Both the position numbers and the translations under genes were made by a program. From Calycina herbarum (lineage: Eukaryota > Ascomycota > Leotiomycetes > Helotiales > Pezizellaceae): a stretch of DNA of 64,000 nt. Under the pieces are notes generated by a model. It was given only the letters and a program-made list of their open reading frames with translations, searched no databases and had not been told where the DNA came from. Shown here piece after piece: positions 21,337-33,875 of this stretch. The DNA lies in the NCBI GenBank assembly GCA_001414485.1, contig LLEY01000041.1:453251-517250 (forward strand), in the 5' to 3' direction. The number at the start of each line of letters is the position of its first letter. The first letter of the stretch is position 1.

Positions 21337-24300
21337 GGGGTGGAGATATTTCATGAGGCGTCTTTCAGAGGGAAATAGGAAGGATGTGTAATTTTGGTCA
21401 ATATATTTGAAGTCGGTTCGATTTGGGGAACGACTAGAAAACTCCTTTTGCGTGTGCAGAAGTAAATGGGCGACAGGTGTATGAATTGATGCTGGATTTG
21501 GGCAGGTCAAAATAGCATGTGTGTTGCAATATACCCAAATTCCCCTTGAAGCCTTGATATACGTGCGATGGGGTCTCCAACCAATGGCGGACCTGTGAGA
21601 GACTATCCTAGTCACTTCATCAATCCAGATGAACTTGGCGAATTGATGTCCAGGGGAAAGAGACTCTCGTACCTGACTTTGTATGTAGAAATACACACAA
21701 CTGTGAATGCCGAAAATGGCTCATTTAGGGACTAGCCTATTCAGTGTGGAGGGGACCAATCAGAGCCTACTTTTGTGACTTCTGGACAATATAAGCGCGC
21801 TTTCTCCTTGGTGGATGAGTGATGCTGAACGACTCGCACTCAGTCATTTGACAAGACGCTACAAACAAGGCAAGTGTACTTGGTACCTGACCAGTAACAA
21901 TCCCAAACCCAACTTTGGCCAATTCCAAGATGGCACTGAGGTACATGATACTTTCCGGCAGACCATATTCATCAATCGAGCTCATTCAACCAGCCGCCAC
22001 GCAATCTTGTAATAACTGCGCATGACCAAATCGAGACACAGTGGAGGGCAACGAACAGAAGGAGATACAGGAATTAATTAAAGCTACTGCACCTTGGCAC
22101 AGGAGAGAATACAGTTATTGGAGATTGCTTCGGGGAAGGGTACCAGAACCACCATGCCACGATGGTATGATTTTCCGTCGCATTCATCCAACGTACCAAT
22201 CTTTCTTTGTCCAGTCATCAGGTGTGGGTGAGCGACAACTCACCAAAAAGTTTCGGGCACCGACCAGCGAAAATATGGATCTTTATCGCCAACGAACTGT
22301 TGAAAGCTTGACCGCCTCACGGCTACAAGGAGATTCCGTCGAGACGATGGAAGTCAGGATTCTCAAGTAATATAAGTATAGAGGAGGAGAGGAGTTGTTT
22401 ATGGAGGGAGGACACACGACTTCATCCCAACCCTAACCGGATCTTCCCCTCATTGCCGAAAGGGGAACTTTTCATCGGGGTCGAGATTGGATTGGGTTGT
22501 ATTTATGGTTACAATACCACCCAAATGGTGCAACAACTTCTTTTCCAAGGTTCCCTGCGATGTATTGGACGATCATTATACGGGCGACTATACTTCGTCC
22601 CAGGCGTAACAGTCCATAACGGGGTCTCCTAAATAAACCCTGCTTTACTGGGTCCCGCTATGGACTGTTTCGCTTGAGGACGAAGTATCAACAAGAACAA
22701 CCACAAATTCCCGGGGTCTAGATCGGAGAATTCGTATAGGAAAGACGGGACATTGATCTGCTTCCTTGATGGCGATTTGAGACATATGGAATCATCTTCT
22801 GCAGCTTCGACAAGCCGAGCTAATCATTCACGGTCTTTCTTGAGTCAATTGAACGCCCAAGCTGTTGGTCGTCGTCACTCGTGTGCTCTCAAAACCTGAT
22901 CTTCTTGATATGCGCTTTCCGGTGAGCCAAGCAGATTCAAGAAGGCGGTTCGTGGTGTGGTGTTCCCAGCCATCCTTGCTCTTTAGTCCCTTTCGTGGTG
23001 ATCTAAAATCCCGAAGAAGCCGCCGCCCACGATGTCACCTGCGGGCGCTGCGGGAGCACAGAAGGCTATTTTCTTGCGTACGTTGGTGGCGCGCGAGTGG
23101 GGGGGCCATTGTGAAAAGTAGAATTTGGTCTCTTTTCTTCTCGACTACCTGGATATCATATTATGTCCATAAGTTTAGGATTCGAAGCTGGGATTCGAAG
23201 CTTATTCAAAGCTTCCTCGTATTGAGTAGTACGAAACAATTCTCATGACTTGGCCAAGAAGATGAAGCATTCATGGTCAAGGAGCCAATGCCGTTCAAGC
23301 GTTGGCTAGACTGTTGTCGGTACCTCCTAAATTATTCCAACCTCCTCTCCAGCTCCAAACTCCTGCCAACCAACCTGCAAATTCTTGACTCAACATGCAT
23401 TTTTCTGCAAGCCGATTACTCCATACTCCATACTCCGGATTTCTTCAATGCAATTGTTTCAATTATTAACAATGAAGCTAGGGAAACTTGTCTATGACGG
23501 GTTGTTCGAGAGAGTGGTGGGTGGGCCGACGCTGTCACAGCTGTACCAGTACCTACCTGCTAGAGGTGTATTACTGATAGGCGTTTGTGAGCCGATACGA
23601 GTCGCTTTGGTATATTCTTTGTACTATAGATATCCAAGGTAAGAGTAGAGGAACACCTTTTAATCTTATATCGGGCAGTGTAAGCTTGTCCTACTCGTAA
23701 AGTCGATGATGATTTTGTACAAGTACTAGTACGAAGCGGGTCAAATACTTGGTTGGTGAGCTCGGTTCGGTTGAAGAATCACCCCCCTTGTCAAAACTCT
23801 ACGGTGAACCATAAACATTCATGCAGGCATCTCCTGCCTCTCCCAAATGCTTGCGGTCCATTCCGTTCTTTATCTCCATTGATCTCCCAACCCCAACCCA
23901 CCGACATTCGTTTATGACCTTCGATTTGTACCCCTTCACCCTCGTTCAACACTTACGATCGCTCCCCTCCATTCACTCTCAGCTCAGCTGATTCTCAGCT
24001 ACTTTCCCCGGTGTTACTAGTCCAAGCAGCATGTCCATAGCTTTGACCAAGATATTCTGACGCTTCCGCGCGGTACGCTTCTATTGCAATACGAGAAAGA
24101 CCTGGGTCTCCGAGAAACCCGCAACCCAGCGCAACTCAACCCACGAAACATCGCGTCCAATTAATCGCCTCGACCTCCATCAAACCTTTGTTCCTGCGAC
24201 ACAACCACGCAATTCATTAGACGCTCTAAAAACTGGGGAATTGGACGCGAATTTACAAACGTTTGATCGTCTTTGGAGGCTGGCCGAGTCACGGAACAAG

Positions 24301-24492
24301 CGGACCCTGCCCACGTCGTCACTATTATCTGTCCACGATACCGCAGAGTCTTTTTAATCGAATCCAAGTTCTGCAAACAACCCTCCTCTACGAATTCGCG
24401 AATCACTCCTGGTCCTCCGAGGGCGCTGCCCATCCCTCCCTCTCCGAATCCATCCAACCTCTACTATAGATTAATACAAGACCATTTCGACA
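21337..24492. other. Long intergenic region without a supported gene
   Basis: About 3.2 kb. Reading frames such as 22041-22370 (starting GTG, not ATG), 22865-23248 and 23273-23642 show no recognisable domain and no splice partner. A 93-bp palindromic element is listed separately. The last 500 bp are C/T-rich and look like promoter and leader of the channel gene. Confidence 0.5.
22593..22685. mobile_element. 93-bp palindromic element flanked by TA (Tc1/mariner-like MITE)
   Basis: The left arm starts CTTCGTCCCAGGCGTAACAG and the right arm, read on the other strand, starts CTTCGTCCTCAAGCGAAACAG; both go on with TCCATA.CGGG. Arms are about 34 bp with a few mismatches around a loop of about 25 bp. 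A TA dinucleotide lies on each side (22591-22592 and 22686-22687), the target-site duplication expected for Tc1/mariner-type non-autonomous elements. It could instead be a plain hairpin. Confidence 0.6.
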
Positions 24493-27335
24493 ATGGCACG
24501 ATTTCCTTCTCTTCCAGCATGGACGACGGCGTTCGTAACCACACTTGCGGTCCTCAATACAATAATTCCATCAGTACAAGCAGCAGAACCAGAGACGATC
24601 AAGTTCACAACTGATGCTGGCGTTACCCAAACCCTCCTGGTAGATCGAACACCAGCACTATTCACAGGAGACTTTGGTGATTGCATGGGTGGACAGAGCT
24701 TGCTGAACCTCACATCTTTTGATGCAGCTTATTATGCGGATAATATGACGGTTCTGTTCAACCTGGCTGGAACCAGTAATTTGAAGAACGAGTCTTTAAT
24801 GTGTGAGTCTTTCCATTGGAGTGGTGTTTTGTCTAGTTCCAAGCTAACCTTTATCACAGTACATATTGCAGTTGAAGCCTGTGAGTAGATCGAATGAAAA
24901 GGAGGGAACAAACACTAATAATCAAATTAGATGGAGAAGATCGGTTTGACCTGGTATTCAATCCATGTAATGCAAACTTCAACAGGTGAGTTTTCTCTAG
25001 ATCTCTTGATGGAACTGTGCTAATTGGACCCTTTAGTCTTTGTCCGTTAAATGCAGGCGTTCCCATTATTGGACAGGCAACAATTCCAGTATCACCAGCC
25101 GATGTTGTCAATATCCCATCCATCGCTCTCGTAATTCCCGATTTCGAAGGCTCCGCGATTCTTCGAATATTCTCCAACCAAACACAAACACAAATCGGTT
25201 GCTTCGAGGCGGTTATGAGGAATAGTGCTAGCTTTTCACATCCAACGGCGGTAGGATCGGTCTTGGGAGTTTTCACAGTCGTCGCGGTATTGGCTTCTTT
25301 CGCCACGGCAGTCTACGGAGTTAGCGTACCTCATATTCGAACCCATTACGCCCATTCGCTTTCGGTCTTGGTTGTATTTGAGGTTTTCCAATCGGTATTC
25401 TTCTCCGGAGCTCTTTCGCTCAATTGGCCTAGCGTCCTTCCTGCCTTCTGGAGCAACTTTGCTTGGTCGGCGGGCATGATTTACACTCCCTCAATGATAA
25501 ACTCCATCAACAAATTTACCGGTGTTTATGGAAATGCGAGCCAGGTCGGTGGAGCTGGATCTACAACTTTAAACACAAACGGAGGTCTTCAACAACAAAT
25601 TTATGGACGATCCTTGGACGAAAGTACGCTAGTTGAAAGAGGAGAGGAAATTGCAAGCATGATCTACAAGAGAGCCGTCAACGAAACTTCAGACTCAAGG
25701 CTTTATTCTTGGGCTGGTGTTCCCGTACAACCTGGACTTCCGCTTCCTGGCAACTGGACTGGATTCGCTGGTTCCCTCTCAATTGTTAACATTCCCGCAG
25801 CGGATGCTTTCATGACTGGTTTCTTGTGGTTGCTAATCCTTATGGTCATTCTCATTGGTGCCACCACTGCCTTCAAATGGGGTCTGGAGGGACTAAGCTC
25901 TGCAAAAATCATCAAACAGGAGCGTCTCCTCTTCTTCAGAAGTCATTGGCTTGGGTTCATGGCACTTGTCGTTCTCCGTACGATGTTCATTGCATTCTTC
26001 ATGATTATGACCTTGTCGCTATTTCAATTCTCTTATGGAGGAAAAGCTGGACCTATTGCCATCGCTGCCATCATATTCCTCATATTCTTCGTGGGAATGT
26101 TGGGAGTTGCTGGATATGCTTGCTTTTACAGAATCAAGTTTGGCCACTACGAGACCGCTCCGGATCGTCTTCACTTCCAACGTACAAAGAAGATGAAGTT
26201 CCTTCCGTGGTTCAGGACAGCGAGAGAAAGTGAGCTCGAAGATGCTGAGAAGGCACATTCAGTCGGATCTGTCACCTTTTTCCGACTGGATTATGTTAGT
26301 AACGACGCCGAGAAGCAGAGTGTTCATGATAACGACGAATATACCAAGCGCTTCGGATGGTTATCTTCTCGATACCGTCGCACCAGATGGTGGTTTTTCA
26401 CGTGCTGGATTGTTTATCAGTTTGTTCGAGCCTGTTTTGTTGGAGGGGCTCGTGCAAATCCATCCTCTCAAATCATTGGACTTTTTGTTTGGGAAGTGGT
26501 TGCATTTTTTGTCATCCTCAAGATCAACCCGTTTGAAGGAAAACGAAACACTGCCCTTGCAGTTTACATGCTTGGTATCAGCAAGGTTGCTACCGCTGGA
26601 CTATCAATCGCCTTTCTTCCTCAATTCAACGTCGCTCGCATTCCAACCACTGTCATTGGTGTCATCATCATTGTTATTCAAGGATTTATGGTCGTTGGCC
26701 TTCTCATCTTGATCGTCCTCGGCGCAATTTCAAGTTACATGTCACTTACTCGCAATCGCGAGGAGTTCAAACCAAAGAACTTAGAGAACATCAGGATGAA
26801 ATACTTTGGTCACCTGGAACAAAAGTCTGCTGATGTCCCACCACCCCCACCACCGGAGCCGGAGGAGCCCAAGGAGCCATATTTCGCTGTCAATACTGTT
26901 CGCCGAGCACCAAAGATTGAGGACGAAGACGTAGATTTCGTTCCGGATATGGAGCCTCAGATTCACCCATCAGCATCGCAATTCTCACTCGGCCGAACTA
27001 GAGAGAGTAGATCAAATAGCATGGCGAATAGTATGCGAAGTCACCACTCAGGATATGGTAGCGTTCCATATGGAGCGCGTGTTCATAGAGCTAGTTGGAG
27101 TTCGCGAGAGTTTCAAAACTTTCACCATGATGAGGCGAATCGAGCGGACTCACCATTCAGTACACCCTCACGAAATAACCCAAGCGGACACAATACCGCC
27201 AACAATTCAGTATCTACATCTATGGCGCCACTTGTCAAACCTAGCATTTCGCATAGTAGTCTACGAATGTCGACACCATCGATAGCAGAGCAGCCTGAGG
27301 TTGCGGCAAGTCAGAAAGCGACTAATGCCAGATAG
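24493..27335 (+). CDS. TRP-like/FLC-family membrane protein (ML-like domain plus TRP domain)
   Basis: Exons read as 24493-24802, 24860-24880, 24931-24985 and 25037-27335, about 894 residues; all joins keep frame, and exon 2 is a 21-nt micro-exon. The N-terminus is a signal segment ending near SVQAAEP, followed by an extracytosolic ML-like lipid-binding domain with paired cysteines (GDCMGG, NPCNANF, SLCPLN, IGCFEAVM). From about residue 230 there are some nine hydrophobic helices of the fungal TRP/flavin-carrier type (VLGVFTVVAVLASFA, MTGFLWLLILMVILIG, LFVWEVVAFFVILKINPF). The C-terminal 200 residues are hydrophilic, with PPPPPPEPEEPKEPY and many Ser. Yeast FLC/Pkd2-like members act in ER or plasma membrane in FAD transport, calcium handling and wall maintenance; which applies here is not clear. 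Confidence 0.9.
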
Positions 27336-28102
27336 AGTGGACATGGCGCGCGCGATATTTACGAAGTTATGACAGGAGTAGTAGGAAATAATTTGAAGAA
27401 AAAGGGTCCAGACCATGGGAAACCGTGAATATTAGAATTTCAGTACAGCTTAGGCCGGCGTTTCATTTGTTCTCTGTTTTCCCTCGGGCGCGTTTTTTCA
27501 TAGCGTTGAGAGCGTGTTGCATTATTGCATGCATAGAGTAGAATGTCACATATAGAGGCACCTTGTCTCTCTATTTGGGCGGGGTGCATTCGATGGATAT
27601 GGCAGGTAAGCCATGGCGTTTCTGGTAACAGACAGCTCGTACATAAACTGGAAGCTGTAGCAAAATTCGAGATCCTATTCAACAGAATTGGGCTCATCAC
27701 AATGAAAGATTTCTTTGATGTATCTTTTTTCTCTTTTTCAAACCAAGCCAGACTTTTCTGTAAACTAATCAATTTTAAGAGATAAATTCAAGATCAAAAG
27801 CCGAAGGTGAGAGTTGTGCGGGGAAAGGGGGAGATCTAGTCACGTGTTGATGAGGAGCTCCTTCCTCTCGAGTCCGCCAACCTTCATCTTCGAAGCATCC
27901 CGTCATACCTACGCACCCCAGAATTTCGAGTCATAACCCCTTCGGAGTCTTGTTGTTGTATATGCGCCTGATATCTTCGCATATTCTTGGGGTTTTCTGA
28001 TCTTGTTCCTTCCATTACCACCTTAGTCCTTGAGGCCGTTTGTTCGATTACCTCCTCCTCGCCGCCTTCGAACAGGCGCGCTCCGACGCGAATGAGCCCA
28101 AG
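27336..28102. other. Intergenic region, no gene seen
   Basis: About 0.77 kb between the channel gene and rec8. Contains the 3' flank of the former and the promoter of the latter; no coding content recognised. Confidence 0.5.
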
Positions 28103-30679
28103 ATGTTTTATAGTCACGAGAGTGAGTTGCAATCCCGTTGTTCTAGGGACAATAGCTAAACGCGTTTAGTCTTGACGAATCGCAAGTATGGCGTTGCGAC
28201 CATCTGGTCAGTCACTTCCTCGCAACGCGTCACTTCTCCTTCGCGACTCGATTTCTACGTGTCTTGCGCGATGAGTATAGTGTTATTTGGTCGTTACTTA
28301 CTGACTTTACTTAGGCTCGCCGCAACTTTGGGCTCGAAGTCTGGAAAGAAGTTGAACCGCAAAGCCATCTGTAATGTTGATCTGCAGAAGGCATGTGGTA
28401 CCATCATTGAACCTGAAGCGCCGATGGCATTGAGACTTTCAGGCAATCTTCTGTAAGTTCAAGCTCCTATGCGAGCTTCTTATTGTTCTAACGCGGGAAG
28501 ATTTGGTGCTGTTCGAGTCTACTCTCAACAATGTGGTTATGTTCTTCATGACGCGCAGGCAGCCCAGAACAACCTTCGCGCCCTGTTCAAAGTTTCTCGG
28601 ACACAAGAACTTGATTTGGATGTTTCAAAAGCTCGGTATGTTCCCCCTTTCTTTCCGGAATCAACGTCCCAGCTAATATTTGCAGCCCTGATCAACTTAT
28701 GCGTTTGGATGACCCCGCCTTCCAGTTGGACCAAGGACTTCCTGCATTGGATTTCGATTTCATGGCCCTGCCAATCAACAACGATTCTCAACGTTCTACA
28801 CAGTCTATGATGTCCATCCGCCGCCGAAGTGGCTCTGTATTGTCCTCTGCTTCCTCTATGCCAAACATGGATCTTGGTTCGTCCAGCGGCAATGGGGACT
28901 ATCATCTCCCATCTGGTGACAGACTTGGCGCATCATCAGCGCAAAAGCAACTCTTCGGAAATGTAGGAGATGATGAGCCGCATATCTATCAAGATGATAA
29001 CCAATTGGAAGACATTGGTCTCTACTTTGGTGAAGATGGAAATTTGGTTGATGATCCTTTTCTCGATGCCGGCCGCCAACTCAGCGCTCGACCTCAAATA
29101 CAATTGGGAAGCGACGCAGCTATGCAGCGAGTCCGTGACGATCATGCCGGTGGTGCCATGGACGAAGATATCTTCAAAATGCCCGATTATGGTAATGATG
29201 ACTATCCAATGGGTGGTCTAGATGATGGCGCGTTGCCGGAAAATGCCGAACCATTCCCAGAGCGAAACGAGTTCTTCATGACTGGAGCTCTTCAACAAGA
29301 TGATCAACATCTAGACCGACATGGTAACTTGCAGGATCGCGTCCACGGTTCTGGTAGACTCCCTTCATCGGTTACTGACGAAGATGCATCATCTATCTCA
29401 GCTCAGGCTCCTCAGAAGAAGCGCCGCAAGACTAAGAAGCAACAAGCCGCCGATGATGTTCTAATTGTGCGTACGAAGCAACTTCATATCTGGAGAGAGG
29501 AATATCTTGAGATTATGGCAGCAGGGAATATTATGAAGAGTAATCACAGAGCTGCCGTTCAGGCGAAGAAGAATGCACTTCACTTTGTGTATGGAACTGG
29601 TATGTCAATTTTCATTTTCTCTCTGCCTGCAAAATTCCCTGTCTCACGAGGCACTAATGTCACCCTCTTTGAACGTTTTCGAAACTAAACTAATGCCGTT
29701 GATAGGTATTATGGGTGTTGGAGAGGGTCATGGTGCTTCCAAGTTTGCTAGTCCATTGGACATGTTTTCGGGAGCTGTTCTCATGGCAAAAATCACCGGC
29801 ATCCCAATCCCGTCTCCAACAAAGAGCTCGAAGCGCATCCGCGACGGAGAAGATGAACAACTGTCTCCGTCTCCAAAACGCTCCCGCCATGAAGACGAAG
29901 TCGGACGTGACTACGACAGCCAAGTTCAAATGATGCTCGACAACGATATGCCCGAAAAATATCTCAACGACAGTGACATCGAAATGGGCCGAAATGCACC
30001 ATCATCCGCTCTCAACGATCACCCTTCCTCAGCAATGATGCCTTGGAATAGATCCAATTCCCATCACTCTCACCAAAAGCTCTTGTCTTCACGCGGACCT
30101 GGTTCCCTGATCGCTGGCTCAGTTGGTCGTAGACTGACCTCTCCTCTTGTTGGCCGTGGCTCTGCATTACCTGGAGACCTCGAGCAATTCAATATCCAAC
30201 ACGAGGAGGATCGAATCATGTACGGTCGCGACGACGACTCGGATATGCCAGGCAGTCAACCCTTCTATGGTGGATTCCCCAGCTCTTCACGCGCCGAACC
30301 TCTCGTTGATGACGCGGAGTTCGAACAATTCGGTCCCGCGGCTGAGGTTGACACGCAAACGGCCGGACAATCGCAATGGGTTGCTCAGGCTCTCGATAAG
30401 GAATCTAATAATTTCTTTGAGTATGTTCAGAATACGATTTTTGAGCGCGAGGATGACGAGTTGAGCCTTGATGAGAATGAACGGGCGAAGGAGGTGCATA
30501 AATCTGTCACTTTTGGGGAATTGTTCCCGGAGAAGACGAGTGTTATTGTGGCTGCTCAGGCTTTTTATCATATCTTGACCTTGGCGACGAGAAACCGGTT
30601 GTTGGTCCAGCAGATGGATGCGGAGGGTGAGCATGATATTTGTGGGGCGATTAATATTCGTGTCAAGGAGCTCTTTTGA
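28103..30679 (+). CDS. rec8: Meiotic cohesin subunit REC8 (kleisin)
   Basis: Alpha-kleisin that closes the cohesin ring between SMC subunits during meiosis. Six exons: 28103-28121, 28170-28206, 28315-28452, 28501-28635, 28686-29599 and 29706-30679, about 738 residues, with all joins in frame. The first two exons are very short. The spliced N-terminus begins MFYSHEILTNRKYGVATIW and continues through a conserved Rad21/Rec8 N-domain: GKKLNRKAICNVDLQKACGT, PMALRLSGNLLFGAVRVYSQ, QCGYVLHDAQAAQNNLR. The VATIW and MALRLSGNLL wording is nearer Rec8 than mitotic Rad21. The centre is acidic and disordered with a basic patch (QKKRRKTKKQQ). The end is the C-terminal winged helix: FGELFPEKTSVIVAAQAFYH and LTLATRNRLLVQQ. 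Separase sites were not identified by eye. Confidence 0.9.
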
Positions 30680-32143
30680 GGGAGTCTTTGTATGGATATG
30701 TGAGGAGAAGAGCGGTTGTGGGTTTTGTTTGAGCAACCTGGAAAAGGGGATGGATATATTTTTGCTATTTCTTTTAACGACGACTGATACGACCGACTAC
30801 ATATTTTTGCTACATTGGGATGGATGGGTACTCGGTCTGGGATTGAGAGATATGGTACTGGGGATACATATTTTTGCTACATTTACATACGGATGGGAAA
30901 GGAAAGGAAAAAGAGGGAAGGGATACCCGTAGATGGAGAGATGATACCCCCATACATGGTTTAATTGCTTATTTAGCCAGGATTTTTGCTAGAATTGATA
31001 GACGAATGGATGAATGATTGACTGATGGACTTGCTGTTTCACTGTGGTTTATGTGAGTTGTGACTGGATTGTCTCCTTACAAGCCTTCAAGCGAGATTCA
31101 TCACACCCGCCAGCTGAAGAACAACGAAGTCGTTTGGGTAAATGATTCGGTCCTTGGAGAATACCGGAAGGTACTGCTAGAGCATTTCTCTCGTTGTACA
31201 TATCAGGATCTTGCTTGGTGACTCTTAGTGCAATCCTGATTACAGAGGACGCCATAAAAAGTACGGGGGAAAAAAAAAGTATAGAGGATACGGGTGCGGG
31301 GCAGTGCCCTGTAAAGTGCTCTGAAGACTTCTGATTTGCCAGCCTCCCTAAAAGGACTCGATACCCTGAAGCTATGGGGGCTAAGCGAGCCTATGGAAGG
31401 TCATTAAGCGCTAATTTACAAGGGGGGTGAAATACAGCGCTCTCGTCAGAAGAGTTACTGTCTTTAGCATACTATTATAGGGTATTACAAGCGTTGTGCT
31501 GTCAATATTTTTCATGGCGTCAGGCGACAAGCTCTACGGGGATAAAGTCCAAGAGGAGATCAGAAAAATACCAAAAAAATCTGGAAGAATTCGCTGATGT
31601 CTAATTGACAATCTCGTAGAGTTGTATCTATTTTCATTCAGCGGTGAGAGGTTGTTCTCGATTTTCTGGCCCTTTCATCAGGATAAGTGGCAGTAAACGG
31701 CCCACCTGGGACAAATGGCAACGAATACAACTCAACACAAGCAAGTGAATACTTTATATAGTTGATCTTCTATCTATTTGATTAGCACCCTCCAGATCAA
31801 CTTGTATTTTCCCTGTAGTTTTACGATTTTTCTACCTCGAGTTATTTTGTCCACCGCGAGGGCGTCTTACCTTAGAATACTTGCAGGGTCTGTATGCATA
31901 GCTGTTGGTTGGTTTGTTGTTTGTGACAAGGCGAGTCACCATCACTTGGGGATCATGCATATTTCCCTCGGCTGGATAAATATGCAGTTGGAAACCAACA
32001 AAACAAGATGTTTCTATATACCACAAGAGGAGTAGTGAAAGCTCCAAATTCCACGGAGTTCCATTGGCAAATTTGCGCATCTGTTGATCTTTTCTCCCTT
32101 TTGGCATCACTTCGAAAGTAAAACTCCATTCCAACTTATCGCC
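30680..32143. other. Intergenic region carrying a dispersed repeat
   Basis: About 1.5 kb without a gene. The left part has several tandem-like GGATGG and ATATTTTTGCTA runs (30,740-30,910). A dispersed repeat at 31303-31465 is listed separately. The right end is the promoter of the hydrolase gene. Confidence 0.5.
31303..31465. repeat. Dispersed repeat, copy A
   Basis: Aligns by eye with 41721-41880: TGCCCTGTAAA.TG.CTGAAG, a CTTC.GATT.GCCA.CCTCCCT block, CTGAAGC.A..GGGGC, and TTTACA followed by GTG...TGAAATA. Divergence is high, mostly transitions, as expected for an old repeat decayed by RIP-type mutation. A weaker likeness seems to continue to about 31590 (AGAGGAGATCAGA against AGAAATAATCAGA). 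No coding capacity; the element type is unknown. Confidence 0.6.
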
Positions 32144-33053
32144 ATGGGAAAACCAAGTTTTGTTTGTGTTCCCGGTGCCTGGCACACTCCCGCTGGTTAT
32201 GATGCTCTCATAAAGCTCTTACAGAAGGATGGGTATGATGCTGTTGCTGTCTCACTTCCATCTGTTGGTTGTAAGCCCGTGACATACGACTTCAGCGAAG
32301 ACGTCGAAGCTATTCGCAGTACAGTTACAAAGTTGTCAGATGATGGAAAGGATGTTATCCCCGTTCTTCACTCCTATGGTGGAATGTGTGGAGGACAAGC
32401 TTTAGAAGGGTTGGCTAAGGAAGAACGAGCTTCGAAGGGGTTGAAAGGAGGGGTTGTCAGAGGTATGTTCCAATATTCCATGGTTGTGTTGCTGAATTTG
32501 TATTGATACTGATACTAATCCTCGTTTAGTGGTTTATATCATGGCGATGATGCTTTCAGAGGGAGCTCAGCCAGCTCCAAGAGGAACCACCGAGAACATG
32601 TACCTCTTTATGAAAGCTGATCTCGAGGTATTGAAACCGCTTTTCATTATCGAATTTTTAAAACCTGAAGCATATCTGATCCTTATTTTCATAGGCTGGC
32701 ATCGTGACAGTCGCACCGACCGATGCTATTTCTGTATTTTACAATGACTTCCCAAGGAACAGGCGGAAAAACTCGCAGCAGAGCTTGAACCACAGAGCAT
32801 TGGAGTCTTTTGGAGTCAAGCCACGTATGCGCCGTGGAGGAAGATTCCGACGACCTTTGTTCTTTGTGAAAACGACCAATCTTTATCTATGGCTTATGCT
32901 GAATACCTGCTGAGCGCTGCAAAGGCCACTGACGACCATAAGATTGACACTTTGGAGAAGTGCGATGCGGGGCATTTTGTGATGATCAGTCGGCCTGAAT
33001 GGCTTGCTGGTGTTCTTAAGAAGGCGGCGGTACCAAAGTCTGATGGCAAGTGA
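32144..33053 (+). pseudogene. Alpha/beta hydrolase with a frameshift before the catalytic His
   Basis: Exons 32144-32462, 32530-32627 and 32695 onward, with good GT..AG introns. The start FVCVPGAWHTPAGYDAL and the nucleophile elbow VLHSYGGMCGG are typical of single-domain alpha/beta hydrolases of the EstC-like type (esterase/lactonase class), active in the cytosol. The frame is lost near 32756: after FYNDFP the open frame runs into unrelated residues and stops at 32911-32913. One base away the family sequence continues to 33053: EQAEKLAAELEPQSIGVFW, TTFVLCENDQSLSM and CDAGHFVMISRPEWL, which holds the expected catalytic His. One missing base explains this. Either a recent pseudogene or a sequencing error; the lack of other damage makes both possible. 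It sits next to an FAD monooxygenase gene. Confidence 0.8.
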
Positions 33054-33875
33054 GGATTCATGTTTTGACGCACTCATGATTTTGGGCCATGTGAGAGGCG
33101 ATAAAGCAAGAGGGGTGATTCGCAAATGTTTTGAAGGGAGGAGCGCATAGTAGCTTGACTGTTGTGAGGAAGACGCTTAACAGAGAGCCGCAAAGAGATT
33201 AAATATGGGATTGGGAAAAAGACCTGGTTAAATGATATACAGTGGTTGAGGTAATGCATTTTGTACGTGCTAAAAAGTACTTGAAGCTTGCGAGGTAGAG
33301 GCTGGTTCTCGTCCCTCACCCCGCGATCCTTTTTCCACGAAGAAAATCAGGCATATGGCCAAGGGGGGACACTCCCGGAGTGGTGAGAGCCGAAGTTGCG
33401 TGAGGTCAAGGTCAAGGTCGGGAGGTCGAGGTTTGAAAGGAGGGAGGAGTAACTGACGGGGGGTGTTAAGCGCGAGTCTAGAGGGTCGAGTTAAAAGGGA
33501 CGAGTCGATCCGAGGGATAGAAGGGGCGACTGAGGTGCCGAGTCGAGGTGTTGAGGTTCGAGAACCGAACTTCTGAAAAGGGATGAACACCTTACCCACC
33601 CGCGCACCACTGTCGCACTGAGAATTAAAAATTTCCTCTTCCCGGCTCCAAACCCGACCTGGACTAGCTTTAGCATTAACCCCCTCCTCGGATTGAGATT
33701 TCGTCGTCTTGTCTCTCCTAAGTGGGTAGGAAAGTGGTCACCCGCAGACAATCAAGTCAATGATGGTATCTCTATGCAATCCTGGCTAGATTTAAAAAGA
33801 TGCTGAAGGGATTTCAGATAATAAAATAGAGTATCCTTTATTTCAGGAAGTGGAATCGAAGTGATTGTAACCTCC
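33054..33875. other. Convergent intergenic region
   Basis: About 0.8 kb between two convergent genes. Contains a purine-rich strand (about 33,350-33,550, with repeated GGTCGAG/GGTCAAGG words). No gene recognised. Confidence 0.45.

Noticed and set aside
22041..22370. 109-codon plus-strand frame in the gene-free stretch
   Set aside because: Starts at GTG, no recognisable domain and no neighbouring exon; not enough to call a gene.
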